Positions 7,835-16,864 of a DNA stretch of 64,000 nt are shown here, in pieces; position 1 is the first letter of the stretch, and every line of letters starts with the position of its first letter. The notes under the pieces were generated by a model, which searched no databases, was not told the origin of the DNA, and saw only the letters and a program-made list of their open reading frames with translations. The translations under genes were made by a program, and so were the position numbers. The stretch spans positions 124,001 through 188,000 of the forward strand of contig NZ_PQGD01000011.1 of NCBI RefSeq assembly GCF_002915575.1, given 5' to 3'. The stretch is from Superficieibacter electus (GTDB lineage: Bacteria > Pseudomonadota > Gammaproteobacteria > Enterobacterales > Enterobacteriaceae).

Positions 7835-8899
7835 ATGACGATGAACACACCTTATCCAGTCATTAAAATCAACGACAATGACGATGTTGTTGTTGCCCGC
7901 TTCCAATCGCAAAGCTGGTTCGCGCACCGATAATCGCCGTACCGACTTCCATAGGTTACGGTATTTCTGCGGGCGGACAGGTGGCGTTAAACGCCTGCCT
8001 GGCAAGCTGCGCTGGCGTGGAGCTACGGTCTGCGTCACGCCGTGGATGCCGATCATATCGCCGCCATCGATAGCGTAACGCGTAAAATGCTGCAGCAGAA
8101 AAAATATACGCCGGGCGTGGGAGCCTGGTTTTCCCTCGGCCATTCCAGCATTGTGATACTCGCGACCGTCGCCATTGCCCTGACCGCCACGGCTTTTCAG
8201 CAACAAATGGGCTGGTTACATGATTATGGCGGCATTATTGGTACCCTGGTTTCTGCCACCTTTCTGATTGTGCTGGCACTCGTCAACCTGATGATCCTGC
8301 GCAGCGTCTGGCAGAGCTTTCAACGGGTCAAACAGGGACAAACGCCGGATGCAGCTGAATTGAATCTCTCTGCAGGCGGGCTGATGAGTCGCATTATGGC
8401 CGGCAGTTTTAAGCTGGTGAATAAATGCTGGCATATGTATTTCGTCGGCTTTTTATTTGGTCTCGGTTCTGATACGGCAACGGAAGTCGGGTTGCTGGCA
8501 ATCTCGGCGACCGGAGCCTCCACGGGCATGTCAATCTGGGCGATTCTGGTCTTCCCGGCGCTGTTTACCAGTGGCATGGCATTAATTGATACCATCGATA
8601 ATTTATTAATGATTCATGCCTATGGCTGGGCCTTTAATAAGCCACAGCGAAAACTCTATTATAATATGACGATTACCGGCACCTCAGTTATTATTGCGCT
8701 ATTTATAGGCGGGCTGGAGGCATTAGGTCTCATCGTAGAAAAATTCGATTTACAGGGTAATTTTTGGCAATGTATTAACGCCATGAATGATAATTTAGGT
8801 GACGCCGGGTTCTGGGTCATTGCCATATTTGTGGTCTGCTGGGTGGTTTCCGTCCTTAACTACCGCTGGAAAAACTACGACGCCCTGCCAGTAAACTGA
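7835..8899 (+). pseudogene. NiCoT-family nickel/cobalt permease, N-terminus frameshifted
   Basis: From 8009 onward the frame encodes a typical NixA/HoxN permease: [14 protein letters not shown] (the metal-recognition motif of helix II), FSLGHSSIV, LGSDTATEVGLL and several hydrophobic helices. A well-placed start exists at 7835 (AAGGA four bases upstream) in the same frame, but three in-frame stops (7931, 7952, 7988) lie between it and the conserved part. The sequence of the missing helix I appears to pass through other frames, so at least two indels are needed. The next in-frame ATG (8042) falls inside the metal motif. The gene is therefore likely inactive unless these are sequencing errors. 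It would have imported Ni2+ across the inner membrane. Confidence 0.75.
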
Positions 8900-9040
8900 C
8901 TTTCCGTTTTAACTGCCCGCGGCAAAATGTCCGCGGGCGGCCATCATTCGTATTGCAAAGGAACTCAAAGCAAGTATAACTATGCTCCTCAATTAGAGTA
9001 TAATCTTTATCATTCTTCTGGCTGGCTATTGAACTTAATT

Positions 9041-9796
9041 ATGCTATCAAATTCAACCACCTCAGTCCCCGCACTCGATAAGACCATCAGGATCTGCAAC
9101 TATCTTTTTGCTTCACCGGGTGCCACGTTCAGCCAGATCCAGCAGGACCTTTCTCTCCCTAAAAGCAGCACGTCCTCTTTGCTTAACGCACTTACCGTGC
9201 ACCATATATTACGCCAGGAAAAAGGCCGCTTTTATCTTGGGCTTAAATTGTATGAGTGGGGGAACAAGTCTCTGGAGCAGTTTGATATCCGCAATATTGC
9301 ACTACCGGTGCTGGAAAGAGTGCGTAACCAAACCGGCCTGACTTGTCATTTAGGCGTGCTGGACGAGCTTTCTCCCATCTATATTCTGAAACTGGAAAGT
9401 AACCATCCGATTGGTATTCGTACCTGGGAAGGGAAAAAATTACCGCTGCACAGTTCAGGCGTGGGCAAGGCGCTGTGTGCCTGGTTGCCGGAAGAGAAAA
9501 TTAACGTTCTGCTGCCTGATGAAGACCTCCCCCGCTTTACCGACACCACTATTACCAAAAAGAGTGCTCTGATGGCAGAGTTTGCCAGCATTCGAAATCG
9601 GGGATGGGCTTATGATAACGAAGAAGATTGTCCGGGCGTGTTTTGCATCGCTGCGCCAGTTTTCGATCACAAACATAATGTCATCGCCGCAATCAGTGCC
9701 TGCGGCGTACAGCTTCAGCTTCCTGAAGAGAAGATCGCCGAAATCTCACAGCTGATCATGAACGCCTGTCGCGATCTCTCCGCCAGGATGCTGTAG
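9041..9796 (+). CDS. IclR-family transcriptional regulator
   Basis: 251 residues from the ATG at 9041; the frame is open upstream to 8927, but the IclR helix-turn-helix begins naturally after residue 12 (ALDKTIRICNYL, then FSQIQQDLSLPKSSTSSLLNAL). The C-terminal effector domain has the family patterns LHSSGVGKALCAWL, NRGWAYDNEEDCPGVFCIAAPVFD and AAISACG. Such proteins act as dimers or tetramers and usually control neighbouring catabolic genes in response to a small acid. Candidate operators lie in the dehydrogenase/aldolase divergent region 2.2 kb upstream. The Shine-Dalgarno sequence is weak, so the exact start is uncertain. Confidence 0.85.
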   Translation: MLSNSTTSVPALDKTIRICNYLFASPGATFSQIQQDLSLPKSSTSSLLNALTVHHILRQEKGRFYLGLKLYEWGNKSLEQFDIRNIALPVLERVRNQTGLTCHLGVLDELSPIYILKLESNHPIGIRTWEGKKLPLHSSGVGKALCAWLPEEKINVLLPDEDLPRFTDTTITKKSALMAEFASIRNRGWAYDNEEDCPGVFCIAAPVFDHKHNVIAAISACGVQLQLPEEKIAEISQLIMNACRDLSARML

Positions 9797-9807
9797 CCTT
9801 TACACCG

Positions 9808-10590
9808 TCAGCGCTTCAGGGCTTCTTTTTTATGCCAGTAGGCCACGCAGCGTAACAATTGTGGATCACACGCCTGCCCGTCAAACACGGCTGAGAAATT
9901 TTTCACCGCCTCGCCTTCTCCGGTCAGCCAGATAAAGTAATCTTCAGGTGGAAGGGTAAGCTGCTCCAGCTGCACTATAATGGCCTGCTCATCGTGACCG
10001 ACAATCCACGTGATGTTGAAATCCTTCAGGTGAGCCAGATAGTCCTTCAACGCCTCATCATGCACGCTAACGATCGCCTGCACCTGCGGACGCTGTGCCA
10101 GACGCTGTAGCCCCTCCAGCCGGCGACGCAGCGCGGGCATACCGGACTCGTCGCAAACATATAGCTGCCAGGCATAATCTTCCGGCACAACCAGCGATCC
10201 GCGTGGTCCACCGATCGTCAATGTATCTCCCACGCGAGCGTTAACCGCCCAGGTACTCGCCACACCACCAGCATGGATAAAGAAATCCAGCGCCAGTTCA
10301 TGGCGTTCAGCATCGTAAAGCGGCGTATAGTCACGTGCCACGGGGCGTATGCCGTCGGCCCAGACAATGCCTTCATCGGTTACCGTGGGTGGAATGAGGC
10401 GCGTTCCCGGCTGGGGAAAGAAAATTTTGGTATGGTCGTCAAAACCTTGTGAGGAAAATCCCTCCAGCGCCTCGCCTCCCAGTACAACGCGCTGGAAGCC
10501 TGCGCCAATACGTTCCACGCGCAGCACGCTAAGCTCGCGAAAGCGCAGTTCATTACGTACACGCTGTGGATAGCGTGATTTTTCAGTCAT
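9808..10590 (-). CDS. yqjH: NADPH-dependent ferric-chelate reductase YqjH (siderophore-interacting protein)
   Basis: 260 residues; E. coli YqjH is about the same size. The FAD-binding domain shows RVERIGAGFQRVV, and DYTPLYDAERHELALDFFIH followed by GDTLTIGGPRGS matches the siderophore-interacting family; the C-terminal half is the SIP reductase domain (CDESGMPALRRRLEGL, WLTGEGEAVK). It reduces ferric siderophores in the cytoplasm to release Fe2+. It diverges from yqjI as in E. coli. The intergenic region holds a Fur-box match and two GATATATC operators, in line with the known iron and nickel control of this gene. Confidence 0.92.
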   Translation of the reverse strand: MTEKSRYPQRVRNELRFRELSVLRVERIGAGFQRVVLGGEALEGFSSQGFDDHTKIFFPQPGTRLIPPTVTDEGIVWADGIRPVARDYTPLYDAERHELALDFFIHAGGVASTWAVNARVGDTLTIGGPRGSLVVPEDYAWQLYVCDESGMPALRRRLEGLQRLAQRPQVQAIVSVHDEALKDYLAHLKDFNITWIVGHDEQAIIVQLEQLTLPPEDYFIWLTGEGEAVKNFSAVFDGQACDPQLLRCVAYWHKKEALKR

Positions 10591-10611
10591 CGTGTCGCCT
10601 TTTGTGAATTA

Positions 10612-10621
10612 AGATATATCT
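10612..10621. promoter_or_regulatory. YqjI operator candidate, yqjH side
   Basis: Palindrome AGATATATCT, 22 bp upstream of the yqjH start codon. A nearly identical sequence lies in front of yqjI (10775-10790). Confidence 0.55.
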
Positions 10622-10638
10622 AAATACGTTTTCCAAAT

Positions 10639-10655
10639 GATAATGATTGTTAGTT
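10639..10655. promoter_or_regulatory. Fur-box candidate
   Basis: GATAATGATTGTTAGTT matches the first two hexamers of the Fur consensus (GATAATGATAATCATTATC). It is placed upstream of yqjH, a known Fur-regulated gene in E. coli. Confidence 0.6.
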
Positions 10656-10774
10656 AACAAAAAAGCAAGCGATTTATGATATACAAAGGTAATGACCTTA
10701 ATACCTTTAAAAAACCATTAAAATCATTACGCTATAAGAGATGCCGCTTGCCTGTAACAGGCATTAAGATATAA

Positions 10775-10790
10775 TTTAGATATATCAAAT
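10775..10790. promoter_or_regulatory. YqjI operator candidate, yqjI side
   Basis: TTTAGATATATCAAAT contains the core GATATATC (10779-10786), also present at 10613-10620. It sits 17 bp before the yqjI start, consistent with autoregulation. Confidence 0.55.
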
Positions 10791-10806
10791 ACCAAAGGAG
10801 TTTTTT

Positions 10807-11328
10807 ATGTCAGGGTTTGCACAGGACGATGAACATCATTCTCACGGGCGTAGTGGCGGACGCCGTCAGCGTTTCTTTGGCCATGGTGAGCTTCGGCTGG
10901 TGATCCTCGACAGATTGCGCCGCAATTCCAGCCATGGCTATGAGATCATTAAAGAGATCGAAAATCTGACGCAGGGCAACTACATCCCAAGTCCAGGGGT
11001 AATTTACCCAACGCTTGAGCTTTTACAGGAACAGCAGTTAATTACTATTACCGACGAAGATGGCGGACGTAAAAAAATCGCCATTACCATGATGGGCCAG
11101 CAGTGGCTGGAGCGGAATCGGGAACAACTGGCACAGATTCATGAACGCATCAGAATGCGCTGCGTCGGCTACGAATTACGCAAAAACCCGCAGATGAAGC
11201 GTGCCATCGACAACCTGAAGGCGGTGCTGGATTTAAAAGTGAATCGTGAAGAAACCAACGCCGCGCAGCTTAAAAAAATTATCGGTATCATCGACCGCGC
11301 GGCGTTTGAGATCTCCCAGCTTGATTAA
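10807..11328 (+). CDS. yqjI: PadR-family regulator YqjI with shortened N-terminus
   Basis: 173 residues. From [16 protein letters not shown] to the end it follows E. coli YqjI closely ([42 protein letters not shown]), a PadR winged helix that represses yqjH and itself and is released by nickel. E. coli YqjI begins with a Cys- and His-rich extension of about 50 residues; here only some 20 residues precede the core, with four histidines (EHHSHG and one more) and no cysteine. Metal sensing may therefore differ. AAAGGAG precedes the ATG by six bases. It converges with aer, the stop codons overlapping by four bases. Confidence 0.92.
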   Translation: MSGFAQDDEHHSHGRSGGRRQRFFGHGELRLVILDRLRRNSSHGYEIIKEIENLTQGNYIPSPGVIYPTLELLQEQQLITITDEDGGRKKIAITMMGQQWLERNREQLAQIHERIRMRCVGYELRKNPQMKRAIDNLKAVLDLKVNREETNAAQLKKIIGIIDRAAFEISQLD

Positions 11329-12845
11329 TGCAGCACGGTGACTGCATCTTCCAGGCGGCTGGCCCGGTATTTCACCATCGCTGAAATGGCCGCGCTTTCT
11401 TCTACCAGCCCGGCATTTTTCTGGGTGATGGCATCCAGCTCTGCTACGGCACGGGTCAGCTCGGCCAACCCCGTGGCCTGTTCGGAAGTTGAGCTACTGA
11501 TTTCGCCAATCAGTCGGGTGACGTTTTGCACCTGTAATACGATATCTTCCATGGTTTGCCCCGCAGCGTGTACCTGCTCGGAGCCTGACTGCACTTTGCT
11601 GGCACTGGCATCAATAAGCTTACGGATATCATTTGCGGCACTGGCACTGCGGCTGGCGAGATGACGGACTTCCCCCGCCACCACCGCAAATCCTTTCCCC
11701 TGTTCCCCCGCGCGTGCAGCTTCTACAGCCGCGTTAAGCGCAAGAATATTGGTCTGGAAAGCGATGTCATTGATAAGCGTGGTAATGGAGCCAATACGCT
11801 GGGTGCTACTGGCAATTTCATCCATCGTTTTAACCACCGTTTCCATTGCCTTACCGCCATGAGTCGCCGCACTGCTGGCCGCACTGGAAAGTTTATCGGC
11901 CGCCGCCGCCGTCGCGGAGTTATTCTGCACCGACACCGCCATCTGGCTCATGGTTGCTACGGTCTGCTGGACGTTAACTACCGTTTGACGGGTACGTTCA
12001 TTCAAATCTTCATTGCCCTTCGCCATCGTGTCGCTGCCGTCACGCACGCTGGCCACCTGACCTGCGACATCGTTCATCAACCAGCGGCTCATCAGGCCCA
12101 GTTGCCCGACGGCACGCAGGGTTAGTCCCAGTTCATCGCTACGATGAAACGGCTCAACGTAACTCTTTTCACCGGTTGCCACGCTGAGGGCTTCGCGCGC
12201 GACCTTTTCCACTGGCCGAATAATCTGCCATTCAACGCAGGCGCTACCCAACATAACCAGTAAAGCGGTATAAAAGAGAGACCATAAAGGCGCAGCGCCC
12301 GCACTCAACGCCCCAGCGAGGGCAAGAAAAAGAAACATCATCACGCCGCGTGCGCGCCAGCGTAGCGGCAGGGAATTCAGCCGCCCTCTTATACCTTTAC
12401 TAATCACCCTGCCCTTATAGATGCGCTTATGGCAGCGACCGGCCTGTAACGCCTGATACAACGGCGTGACGGCCGCCACTTCATCAGCCTGAGCTTTGGT
12501 ACGAATCGACATGTAGCCGGTAATTTTACCTTCGCGCACCATCGGTGCCACATTCGCCCGAACCCAATAATGGTCACCGTTTTTGCAGCGGTTTTTGACG
12601 ATACCAGTCTAGGGCTCTCCCTGCTTGAGGGTAAACCACATATCGGCAAACGCGGCTTTGGGCATATCAGGGTGGCGAACCAGATTGTGCGGTTGCCCCG
12701 TTAACTCCGAAAGTGAAAACCCACTTACCTGCACAAACGTATCATTAGCATGGGTGATAATACTGCGCAGGTCGGTCGTGGACATAAGGGTCGTATTGTC
12801 GTCCAGTAAATGCTCACGTTGGGTAACAATAGAAGCGTTAGACAT
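11325..12845 (-). pseudogene. aer: Aerotaxis receptor Aer, interrupted by an in-frame amber codon
   Basis: The frame is continuous over 506 codons, the length of E. coli Aer, except for TAG at 12609-12611 (codon 79). E. coli has Trp here (GEPWSG); a single TGG to TAG change explains it. The N-terminal part holds the FAD-binding PAS domain (ITHANDTFVQVSG, RHPDMPKAAFADMWF). Downstream are the rest of PAS, the hydrophobic anchor ([15 protein letters not shown]), a HAMP region and the highly conserved signalling tip ([20 protein letters not shown]). Active Aer senses redox through FAD and signals to CheA/CheW. The reading frame after the stop is otherwise undamaged, so the lesion is recent, suppressed, or a sequencing error. 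A flagellar-type promoter is still present upstream. Confidence 0.88.
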
Positions 12846-12895
12846 AGCTGCATCCTTTGCACGTTATTTGGATGTTAATTTTTTGATGTATTGTT

Positions 12896-12922
12896 ATGTC
12901 GGCGATAATTTCTTTATCTTTA
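12896..12922 (-). promoter_or_regulatory. Sigma-28 (FliA) promoter for aer
   Basis: On the minus strand: TAAA (12922-12919), exactly 15 bases, then GCCGACAT (12903-12896), matching TAAA-N15-GCCGATAA at 10 of 12 positions. It lies about 50 bp before the aer start. aer is part of the FliA regulon in E. coli. Confidence 0.7.
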
Positions 12923-12941
12923 GTTGTTAAATTTGATTTAG

Positions 12942-12956
12942 ATCGCAATTTGCGAT
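12942..12956. promoter_or_regulatory. Perfect palindrome in the aer-patA intergenic region
   Basis: ATCGCAATTTGCGAT, 7-bp arms with a single central base, upstream of the aer promoter. It resembles an operator but no specific regulator is recognised. The rest of 12957-13200 shows nothing identifiable. Confidence 0.35.
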
Positions 12957-13139
12957 TAAACCTTATTATTTACAGGATTATTTAATTTATTGATTTTTAA
13001 TATTTTCATCCCGAAATAGTTCTCCGCCGTGCTCATTCGTGGTGCACAACACGCCCTGAAATAGCGCAACCGTCTGATTCGCTTGCCATCTCTGCTTACT
13101 GGTTCAGCCATTCCCTTCGTCTGCGGATATTCAACATGA

Positions 13140-14657
<1,518 letters not shown>

Positions 14658-14660
14658 GTT

Positions 14661-14694
14661 TGTTCCCCGTCGTTTTTGACGGGGGACAATTTCT
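14661..14694 (+). terminator. Terminator after patA
   Basis: TGTTCCCCGTC (14661-14671), loop GTTTTT, GACGGGGGACA (14678-14688), then ATTTCT. The 11-bp stem has one wobble pair. Confidence 0.75.
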
Positions 14695-14708
14695 GCAGAC
14701 TGAGGGCC

Positions 14709-14874
14709 ATGCCCGGTGGCGGCTTCGCCTTACCGGATCTACAAATGGCTGCGCAAAACTCACGCCACCACGATATCTTCAGGCCCGTAACGGCCCGCGG
14801 CTTTGTTATATTCCCGAACCCGACCTCAGCTTCTGCCGTCCGTAGGCTGGGTAAGGCGAAGCCGCCACCCGGCA
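14709..14874. repeat. BIME: two inverted REP elements
   Basis: REP copies in opposite orientation at 14709-14742 (GCCCGGTGGCGGCTTCGCC) and 14841-14874 (AAGGCGAAGCCGCCACCCGG). The pair marks the boundary between core patA and the carbohydrate island. Confidence 0.85.
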
Positions 14875-14893
14875 GGCCGCGTCTGACGGCCCA

Positions 14894-15805
14894 TCAGGCG
14901 CTGAACGGATCGCGAATGCTTCGCCACTGCACTTCACAATCGCTGGTGCCGCAGAATAAACGCACGTCTTCACCAGGTAAGCCATACAGGCCGCCGGAAA
15001 AAACCACGTCACACAGGTCTTCACGCTTGCTGGCCCCGGGTAAAAAATCATCCCGGCAGGTGATGATGTTTATAGGGGTGCTCCCCCCATTGCACGGATC
15101 AAAAATAAACGATGCCGCATAATAGTGCCGCTGCTGCTGCGCATCAAAGCGCGCCACGTGCGCCAGCACGCCCACGCGTCCGTCTGCCAGCAGGTGCGCT
15201 TCATTGGCACCACACCAGTCGCTTTCATTAACCTGCTCCAGCAGCGTGGCGCGGGACAACCGCTGCGCGTTCAACTCGCTCAGGCGGTCAATGATGGTCC
15301 AGCCAATCGTTCCGCGTCCGCCGGGCTGCCCCTGGGGACGGGTAAAGATCAGAATTCGCCTGTCCGCCAGTTGCACCAGACGAATGTCTTTCATTCCCCA
15401 TGGGCCAACGCTTAACATGCGTAGCCGGTAAAGCGACGGTCCCCACCAGAACTGCGTGCGCCAGCGTAATACGTTGCCATCAGCAGCAAATTCCACCTCT
15501 ACGCCGCCCAGCATTAACTGGCCATCTATCCGGCAGACAAACGGGTCCTGAAGGGGAAATACCGGTGCATCCGGCAGCAAACGCGCCTCATCGCCGCCCT
15601 GCCAGTGAAAAAAGCGCACCTGTGAACGCTCGCTGTCGCGCTGTTCTACCCGCGCGGCGATAAGCCAGCGTTCGCCGTCGCGAAACGGCGCGGTCGGGTT
15701 ATACACATCAAACCCTTCCACGCCCTGAAAGCGTAGTTTTCCCCGCGCCGAAGGCTGACGTCGCGCCAGATAGTCGCGATACAACGCTTCCACTGGCGCA
15801 CGCAT
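14894..15805 (-). CDS. DUF1861-family protein (beta-propeller, GH130-related)
   Basis: 303 residues of the DUF1861 (MTP-1-like) family: GFDVYNPTAPF, DPFVCRIDGQLMLGGVEVE, IGWTIIDRLSELN, ANEAHLLADGRVGVLAHVAR and a late LYGLPGEDVRLFCGTSD. The fold is predicted to be a five-bladed propeller like the neighbouring GH130 enzyme, so it may bind or cleave a related mannoside, although no activity is assigned here. It is the last gene of the minus-strand operon; its ATG directly abuts the GH130 stop codon (TAA-ATG), indicating translational coupling. Confidence 0.8.
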   Translation of the reverse strand: MRAPVEALYRDYLARRQPSARGKLRFQGVEGFDVYNPTAPFRDGERWLIAARVEQRDSERSQVRFFHWQGGDEARLLPDAPVFPLQDPFVCRIDGQLMLGGVEVEFAADGNVLRWRTQFWWGPSLYRLRMLSVGPWGMKDIRLVQLADRRILIFTRPQGQPGGRGTIGWTIIDRLSELNAQRLSRATLLEQVNESDWCGANEAHLLADGRVGVLAHVARFDAQQQRHYYAASFIFDPCNGGSTPINIITCRDDFLPGASKREDLCDVVFSGGLYGLPGEDVRLFCGTSDCEVQWRSIRDPFSA

Positions 15806-16864
15806 TTATGCCAGCCCCAGATGTTGCCACAGCGCGTCAAGCGGCATGGTCGCCAGCGCCACTTTCTCATCCGCCGCGCCGTACCAGACGTGCAGCACCT
15901 CGTCACGCACCAGCGCACCACAGGTGAACACCACGTTGCCAAAGAAACCTTCGCGCTCATACGGTGCGGTCGGCTCCAGCAGTGGCACCGGCGACTTCGC
16001 CAGTATTACCGTCGGATCGTTGAGATCCATCAGCAGCGCACCGAGACAGTAGCGCTGATCGGCATCCACACCGTGATAAATCTCCAGCCAGCCGCGATCG
16101 GTTTTGATCACCGGCGCACCGCCGCCGGATTTACGGCAGTCCCACGCGTCGCCGGAGCGTCCGAGCAAATGGCGATGGTTACCCCAGTGCAGCATATCCG
16201 GTGATTCACAGATCCAGATCTCCGGATGCCCGAAGTGGCACGGGGCCGGGCGCGTCAGCGCCTGATATTTGCCGCCCACTTTCTCCGGGAAGAAGCAGAC
16301 ATCGCGGTTATCAGGGCACAGGATCAGGCCCTTTTTCTCCACCGTAACAAAATCACGGGTGACTGCCAGCGCGGTAGAAATACCCAGTGAAGAGACCGCT
16401 GAATAGTTGATGTACCACAGGTCATCAATATGAGTGATACGTGCATCCTCGCAGCCAAACTCTTCGTACTGTGTATCTGCGGTGATGAACGGTTGCGTGT
16501 CGATGCGGAAGTTAACGCCATCGCGACTACGTGCCAGCCGCAGGTGCGACATAGAGGTCAGCCAGACTTGCGCCGGATCGCTTTTCAGCACGATAACGCG
16601 CGGATCGCTGAAGTCATAGCGATCGTCACGGCGATCGAAGGCGCGCGTCGTGACCGTCCACCCCTGCGCCCCCTTCTCCAGCAACGGAACCACGATCTGC
16701 TGTGGATCGTCGTTTACCACGCTTTCAGCCACGCGCAGCAGCAGGATAATTTCACCGTTGTATTCCGTCACGCCGGTATTAAACGCGCATTCCACTTTCA
16801 AATATGGCTGTGAAGGAACCACATCTGCCGGAACGATCAGAGGATTTTTACTGTGCCTTTCCAT
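15806..16864 (-). CDS. GH130-family beta-mannoside phosphorylase/hydrolase
   Basis: 352 residues matching GH130: NPLIVPADV at the N-terminus, then AFNTGVTEYNGEIILLLRV, FSDPRVI, GCEDARIT around residue 137-144 (Asp140 is the likely catalytic acid), RPAPCHFGHPEIWICESPD, and GGGAPVIKTDRGWLEIYHGV. Family members split beta-1,2- or beta-1,4-mannosides either by phosphorolysis, giving mannose 1-phosphate, or by hydrolysis. A phosphomannomutase gene in the divergent arm favours a phosphorylase. It overlaps the GH13 stop by 17 bp and has AAGGAG before the ATG. No signal peptide, so it acts in the cytoplasm on an imported sugar. The exact linkage is not predicted. Confidence 0.88.
   Translation of the reverse strand: MERHSKNPLIVPADVVPSQPYLKVECAFNTGVTEYNGEIILLLRVAESVVNDDPQQIVVPLLEKGAQGWTVTTRAFDRRDDRYDFSDPRVIVLKSDPAQVWLTSMSHLRLARSRDGVNFRIDTQPFITADTQYEEFGCEDARITHIDDLWYINYSAVSSLGISTALAVTRDFVTVEKKGLILCPDNRDVCFFPEKVGGKYQALTRPAPCHFGHPEIWICESPDMLHWGNHRHLLGRSGDAWDCRKSGGGAPVIKTDRGWLEIYHGVDADQRYCLGALLMDLNDPTVILAKSPVPLLEPTAPYEREGFFGNVVFTCGALVRDEVLHVWYGAADEKVALATMPLDALWQHLGLA

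Noticed and set aside
7748-8206. 152-codon frame antisense to the nickel permease remnant
   Set aside because: Overlaps the conserved permease motif on the other strand and lacks any domain or start signal.
9797-9807. tRNA-Ile (ileX), which in E. coli precedes yqjH
   Set aside because: Only 11 bp separate the IclR gene from yqjH here; no tRNA-like sequence was seen in the window.
14676-15122. 148-codon plus-strand frame across the BIME after patA
   Set aside because: Runs through two REP elements and then antisense to the DUF1861 gene; no coding signature.
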